Positions 7,273-9,793 of a stretch of DNA of 9,793 bases are shown here, piece by piece; the first letter of the stretch is position 1; every line of letters starts with the position of its first letter. Source of the DNA: Aquirhabdus sp. (GTDB lineage Bacteria > Pseudomonadota > Gammaproteobacteria > Pseudomonadales > Moraxellaceae); assembly GCA_030152425.1 (NCBI GenBank), contig JASLJP010000172.1, forward strand, positions 1 to 9,793. Reading direction: 5' to 3'. A program made the position numbers and the translations under genes. The notes beneath the pieces are model-generated. The model ran no database searches. It was given only the letters and a program-made list of their open reading frames with translations, and was not told where the DNA came from.

Positions 7273-8567
7273 CATGCACCTCCCGTGCGATAGCGTGCCG
7301 AACGCGCATGCGCATCCAGACCTTCCTGCATGGCCAATACATCGGCGGCGTGTGCCAGTGGCACACTGCCGGATGGCGAGCAATGAATAATGCTGCTGCG
7401 TTTCTGGAAATCATAGACCCCCAGCGGCGAGGAAAAACGCGCCGTACCCGAGGTGGGCAGCACATGGTTTGGCCCGGCGCAGTAGTCGCCGATGGCCTCA
7501 GGCGTGTGACGACCCATAAAGATCGCCCCAGCATGGCGAATCAACGGCAGCATGGCATCCGGATCATCCATACACAGCTCTAAATGCTCCGGCGCGACAC
7601 GGTTAATCACCTGCAGTGCCTCGGCACGGTCGCGCACCAAAATCAGCGCCCCACGATCGGTAATCGAGGCACGGGCGATCTCGACGCGCGGCAGAGTCGG
7701 CAGCAGTTTTTCTATCGACGCCGCGACTTGATCCAGCAGTGCGGCATCCGTGGTGACAAAGATCGACTGGGCGATCTCGTCATGCTCGGCCTGCGACAGT
7801 AGATCCATCGCCAGCCAGTCCGGGTTATTCTGCCCTTCGGCATAAACTAGAATTTCGGAGGGACCTGCGATCATGTCGATGCCAACCTGACCAAACACCG
7901 CACGCTTGGCCGCCGCGACATAGCGGTTGCCCGGGCCTGTGATCTTGTCGACCTGCGGGATGGTCTCGGTGCCATAGGCCAGCGCTGCGACCGCTTGCGC
8001 GCCGCCGATGGTCAGCACACGATGTACACCGGCAAGGTAGGCCGCCGCCAACACCAGCGAATTCAGCTCGCCCTTGGGTGCAGGCACGACCATGATGATC
8101 TCTTGCACACCGGCCACTTGGGCAGGGATCGCATTCATGAGTACCGACGAGGGATACGACGCCTTGCCGCCCGGTACATAGATGCCGACCCGATCCAGCG
8201 GCGTGACCTTTTGACCCAGCACATTGCCCAGCTCATCGGTGTACTGCCAGCCGTCTTGTTTTTGCGCGGTGTGAAAGCTGCGGATACGTGCCGCCGCCAG
8301 CTCCAGTGCGGTACGTACGGCAGGGTCGATGCCATCAAAGGCGGCTTTGAGCGCTGCTTGGGTCAGATCCAGCTCGGCAAAGGTCTGCGCCGGATGCTGG
8401 TCGAACTGCTGGGTGAGCTTTAGCACATGCGCGTTGCCATGCGTGCGGACGTCGCTGATGATTTGATCCACGGTATGGATCAATGCCGCATCGGTCACTG
8501 ACTCAAACGCCAGCAGGTCTTTCAACTGCTGGTCAAACCCCACATCCACACTCGACAAACGACGCAT
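7272..8567 (-). CDS. hisD: Histidinol dehydrogenase
   Basis: HisD carries out the last two steps of histidine synthesis, the NAD-dependent four-electron oxidation of L-histidinol to L-histidine, as a zinc-containing cytosolic dimer. The 431-residue length from ATG 8567 fits the family. Recognisable segments include DRVGIYVPGG, IGGAQAVAALAYGT, DKITGPGNRYVAAAKR, DMIAGPSEILVYA, LLSQAEHD, APEHLEL and GPNHVLPTSG, which hold the conserved Gln/His/Glu/Asp ligands and catalytic residues. In-frame GTG 8585 and ATG 8579 lie upstream, but homologues, as I recall them, begin MRRLS, which is the 8567 ATG; no start has a strong ribosome site. hisC follows with a one-base overlap. hisG, which often precedes hisD in Acinetobacter-type operons, is not present; a divergent gene lies upstream instead. 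Confidence 0.96.
   Translation of the reverse strand: MRRLSSVDVGFDQQLKDLLAFESVTDAALIHTVDQIISDVRTHGNAHVLKLTQQFDQHPAQTFAELDLTQAALKAAFDGIDPAVRTALELAAARIRSFHTAQKQDGWQYTDELGNVLGQKVTPLDRVGIYVPGGKASYPSSVLMNAIPAQVAGVQEIIMVVPAPKGELNSLVLAAAYLAGVHRVLTIGGAQAVAALAYGTETIPQVDKITGPGNRYVAAAKRAVFGQVGIDMIAGPSEILVYAEGQNNPDWLAMDLLSQAEHDEIAQSIFVTTDAALLDQVAASIEKLLPTLPRVEIARASITDRGALILVRDRAEALQVINRVAPEHLELCMDDPDAMLPLIRHAGAIFMGRHTPEAIGDYCAGPNHVLPTSGTARFSSPLGVYDFQKRSSIIHCSPSGSVPLAHAADVLAMQEGLDAHARSARYRTGGA
7278..7284 (-). promoter_or_regulatory. Strong ribosome binding site deciding the hisC start
   Basis: On the minus strand GGGAGGT lies inside the last codons of hisD. It is 5 nt from the second ATG (7272) and 2 nt from the first (7275) of the ATGATG pair, which favours 7272 as the hisC start. 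Confidence 0.7.
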
Positions 8568-8604
8568 GATCAATCGCATCCGCACACATAAAAAATAGAA
8601 AGCG

Positions 8605-8610
8605 ATTTTA
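8605..8610 (-). promoter_or_regulatory. Possible hisD -10 box
   Basis: On the minus strand TAAAAT matches the -10 consensus at five of six positions and lies about 40 bp before the hisD start at 8567. No convincing -35 hexamer sits 16-18 bp upstream, so an activator or a different promoter position is possible. The call is weak. Confidence 0.25.
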
Positions 8611-8659
8611 ACGCGTTTTTGCCCAGCGTGGGGCAGGAGTTAGTGGCTGTTTGGTCGAG

Positions 8660-8766
8660 GGGGCTGTGCCTGAGCGGTCTAGCCGCCAGATCTGGTGAAA
8701 TAAATCACCCCGTGGTCGTGGATTTCACGACGTAGACCTTTTAGTATCCCTGCCCAGCATAGCCCC
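8660..8766. other. Nested inverted-repeat element, candidate structured RNA or palindromic repeat
   Basis: The ends 8660-8669 and 8757-8766 pair over 10 bp with one G-U. Inside, 8676-8681 (GGTCTA) pairs with 8733-8738 (TAGACC). The core has two alternatives: a long stem of 8695-8701 (GTGAAAT) with 8722-8728 (ATTTCAC), or two separate hairpins, 8694-8698/8705-8709 and 8715-8720/8726-8731. A small GCGG/CCGC hairpin (8674-8677/8683-8686) competes with the second stem. The element fills most of the gap between divergent hisD and the DUF481 gene, and its right arm ends 4 nt before the latter's weak ribosome site. It matches no riboswitch, tRNA, 6S or SRP RNA that I know. It could be a leader of either gene, an independent small RNA or a miniature repeat. 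Confidence 0.5.
8686..8695. repeat. Perfect 10-bp palindrome CCAGATCTGG
   Basis: The sequence equals its own reverse complement and lies near the centre of the divergent intergenic region. It could be an operator for a dimeric regulator, or simply part of the larger inverted repeat around it. Confidence 0.4.
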
Positions 8767-8779
8767 TTTGGAAATCTGG

Positions 8780-9523
8780 ATGTCTCATCTACAACTGCCC
8801 CTCTTGTTGCTCACTCTGTCGCTTTGCGCCAGTGCATCGGCACTGGAAAGCGCGATCAGCGTCAAAAAAGACTATGACCTCGACGCCGACCTCAGCTATC
8901 TGCTCAATAGCAGCAGCGAAGGCACGGACGCCACCCAGCAGCAGAGCGTGGCCGCTCATCTCGACTATAAACGCATGATCGGCACGTGGGGGCAGGAGGT
9001 CAAGGCCGAAGCGGTGGGCAGCAACAGCAATCACTCCACGGACAACGTCGAGCGCTATATGCTGGCAGGCAAGATGATGCACAGCGAAGACACCGGCTAC
9101 TATGAGTTTGCCAAGCTGCAATGGGAAAAAGACCATGGTAGCGCGTTTGATTCGCAGACGGCGTTTACGCTCGGACTGGGCAGTGTGCTGTATCGCGATG
9201 ACATACAGCACCTGACTGGCGAAGTCGGTCTCGGCGCACGACATGATATCGACCGCATCCCGCCACATGCCAGCACCACGGAGGCCATCGCCACAGTCGC
9301 CGCCCACTATGAACGCAAGCTCACGGCCACGGTCAACACCAGTCTGGATCTGGCGGACGACTATGGCTCGACCAGCAATACGGCACGCATCCATGCCGAG
9401 CTGTCGATGGCGATCAATGCCCGCCTGTCAGGACTGTTTAGCTACGACTATAAGAAAATTGCCGCCCAGCGTGGTGACTCCCATGCCGCGCTGACCTCGT
9501 TTGGCCTCAAATACAGTCACTAA
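8780..9523 (+). CDS. DUF481 (YdiY-like) outer-membrane beta-barrel protein
   Basis: This exported protein has 247 residues. A Sec signal peptide is clear: MSH, a leucine-rich core, and ASA ending at residue 21 as the cleavage site before LES. The cysteine at 16 follows leucine, so it is not a lipoprotein. The mature part consists of alternating strands with YKRMIGTWGQEVKAEA, VERYMLAGKMM, YYEFAKLQWEKDH and FTLGLGSVLYRDD, the layout of the DUF481 family (salt-induced outer membrane protein YdiY). The family's function is not established. The last residues are FGLKYSH; barrel proteins usually end in an aromatic residue, so the final SH is slightly unusual. The start at ATG 8780 follows a weak GGAA (8770-8773); an in-frame TTG at 8768 would add four residues before the signal and is less likely. 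It is divergent from hisD, with the structured element between them. Confidence 0.8.
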   Translation: MSHLQLPLLLLTLSLCASASALESAISVKKDYDLDADLSYLLNSSSEGTDATQQQSVAAHLDYKRMIGTWGQEVKAEAVGSNSNHSTDNVERYMLAGKMMHSEDTGYYEFAKLQWEKDHGSAFDSQTAFTLGLGSVLYRDDIQHLTGEVGLGARHDIDRIPPHASTTEAIATVAAHYERKLTATVNTSLDLADDYGSTSNTARIHAELSMAINARLSGLFSYDYKKIAAQRGDSHAALTSFGLKYSH

Positions 9524-9533
9524 CTATCGTCAT

Positions 9534-9551
9534 AAAATCTGGCGCGATTTT
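9534..9551 (+). terminator. Weak possible terminator after the DUF481 gene
   Basis: AAAATC (9534-9539) and GATTTT (9546-9551) form a 6-bp AT-rich stem around the 6-nt loop TGGCGC, 10 bp after the stop codon. The stem is weak and its T-run is inside the stem, so termination here is uncertain. Confidence 0.25.
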
Positions 9552-9552
9552 C

Positions 9553-9561
9553 TGCTAACAT
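9553..9561 (+). promoter_or_regulatory. Possible extended -10 promoter for the HIT gene
   Basis: TGCTAACAT fits an extended -10 (TGn followed by TAACAT, five of six to TATAAT), about 40 bp before the HIT start. No -35 match is seen at normal spacing, as can occur with extended -10 promoters. Confidence 0.35.
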
Positions 9562-9602
9562 CGGCAGCACGCATTTTTAGACGGACTTGAAGGAATACAG
9601 CC

Positions 9603-9793
9603 ATGGCCTACGATAACGACAACATCTTTGCCAAGATTCTGCGCGGCGAAATCCCGTGCAACAAGGTCTATGAAGACGAGCATACCTTGGCGTTTATGGA
9701 CATCATGCCGCAGGCTGAAGGCCATACCTTGGTCATTACCAAAGAGCCTGCCGAAACCATCCTCGACTTGTCGCCTGCCGCAGCGGCCGCATG
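9603..9793 (+). CDS. HIT-family (histidine triad) nucleotide-binding protein, 5' part
   Basis: The reading frame is open from ATG 9603 to the window edge (63 codons plus two bases), so this is the N-terminal half of a protein that usually has about 110-150 residues. NIFAKILRGEIPCNKVYEDE and FMDIMPQAEGHTLVITK (from 31) are characteristic of HIT proteins, which hydrolyse or bind purine nucleotide derivatives such as aminoacyl-adenylates or dinucleotides. The HxHxH active-site triad would lie beyond the edge and cannot be checked. The start is supported by AAGGA (9590-9594), 8 nt before the ATG. It follows the DUF481 gene by 79 bp with a possible promoter between, so it is likely transcribed separately. 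Confidence 0.92.
   Translation, partial: MAYDNDNIFAKILRGEIPCNKVYEDEHTLAFMDIMPQAEGHTLVITKEPAETILDLSPAAAAA

Noticed and set aside
7273..7383. N-terminal extension of hisC
   Set aside because: The frame is open upstream of 7272, but these codons overlap the conserved end of hisD, have no HisC similarity, and a strong ribosome site marks the ATG at 7272/7275.
8135..8423. Open frames opposite hisD
   Set aside because: They overlap strongly conserved HisD motifs and show arginine-rich, low-complexity content typical of shadow frames.
8660..8766. tRNA, tmRNA, 6S, SRP RNA or integron attC site
   Set aside because: No T-loop GTTCGA, no SRP GGAAG core, no 6S bubble sequences and no RYYYAAC/GTTRRRY core sites are present, although the ends pair.
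8568..8766. Classical his attenuator leader
   Set aside because: There is no run of histidine codons before hisD on the minus strand, and no hairpin followed by a T-run near the hisD start.
8810..8835. Lipoprotein signal in the DUF481 protein
   Set aside because: The cysteine is preceded by leucine rather than Gly/Ala/Ser, so it is not a lipobox; ASA at 19-21 is a good signal peptidase I site.

Overview
The window looks like chromosomal sequence from a GC-rich gammaproteobacterium. HisD, from memory, reads much like the Acinetobacter/Moraxellaceae enzyme, while the GC-rich third codon positions are higher than in typical Acinetobacter. A Moraxellaceae or close Pseudomonadales member is therefore plausible, but this is an inference without a database search. 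I see no transposase, integrase, phage gene, CRISPR array, rRNA or complete tRNA.

Layout, left to right. Positions 1-254 are intergenic and hold a 24-bp-armed hairpin (2-54) and repeats of an 11-mer. Then comes a rightward block: a BarA/GacS-type hybrid sensor kinase (255-3104), an unrecognised small polytopic membrane protein (3183-3686), a crotonase-family enzyme (3717-4505), a 3-hydroxyacid dehydrogenase of the tartronate-semialdehyde reductase/HIBADH family (4508-5380) and a hydroxypyruvate-isomerase-like TIM-barrel protein (5390-6178). The last three are tightly spaced (2 and 9 bp gaps) and are probably co-transcribed. The last two resemble the glyoxylate/hydroxypyruvate branch (GlxR and Hyi), but glyoxylate carboligase is absent from the window.

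A leftward histidine operon, hisD (8567-7272) then hisC (7272-6184), converges on this block with only 5 bp between the hyi-like and hisC stop codons. hisD and hisC overlap by one base and supply steps of histidine synthesis; hisG is not beside them. The region between hisD and the next gene (8568-8779) holds a 107-bp nested inverted repeat (8660-8766) that can fold in two mutually exclusive ways. It is the most unusual non-coding object here.

The right end runs rightward again: a DUF481-family outer-membrane beta-barrel protein (8780-9523) and the first 63 codons of a HIT-family protein (9603 to the window edge).

Most of the window is ordinary core metabolism and signalling. The points worth a second look are the two structured intergenic regions, the unknown membrane protein after the kinase, and the undefined substrate of the crotonase-dehydrogenase-isomerase cluster.
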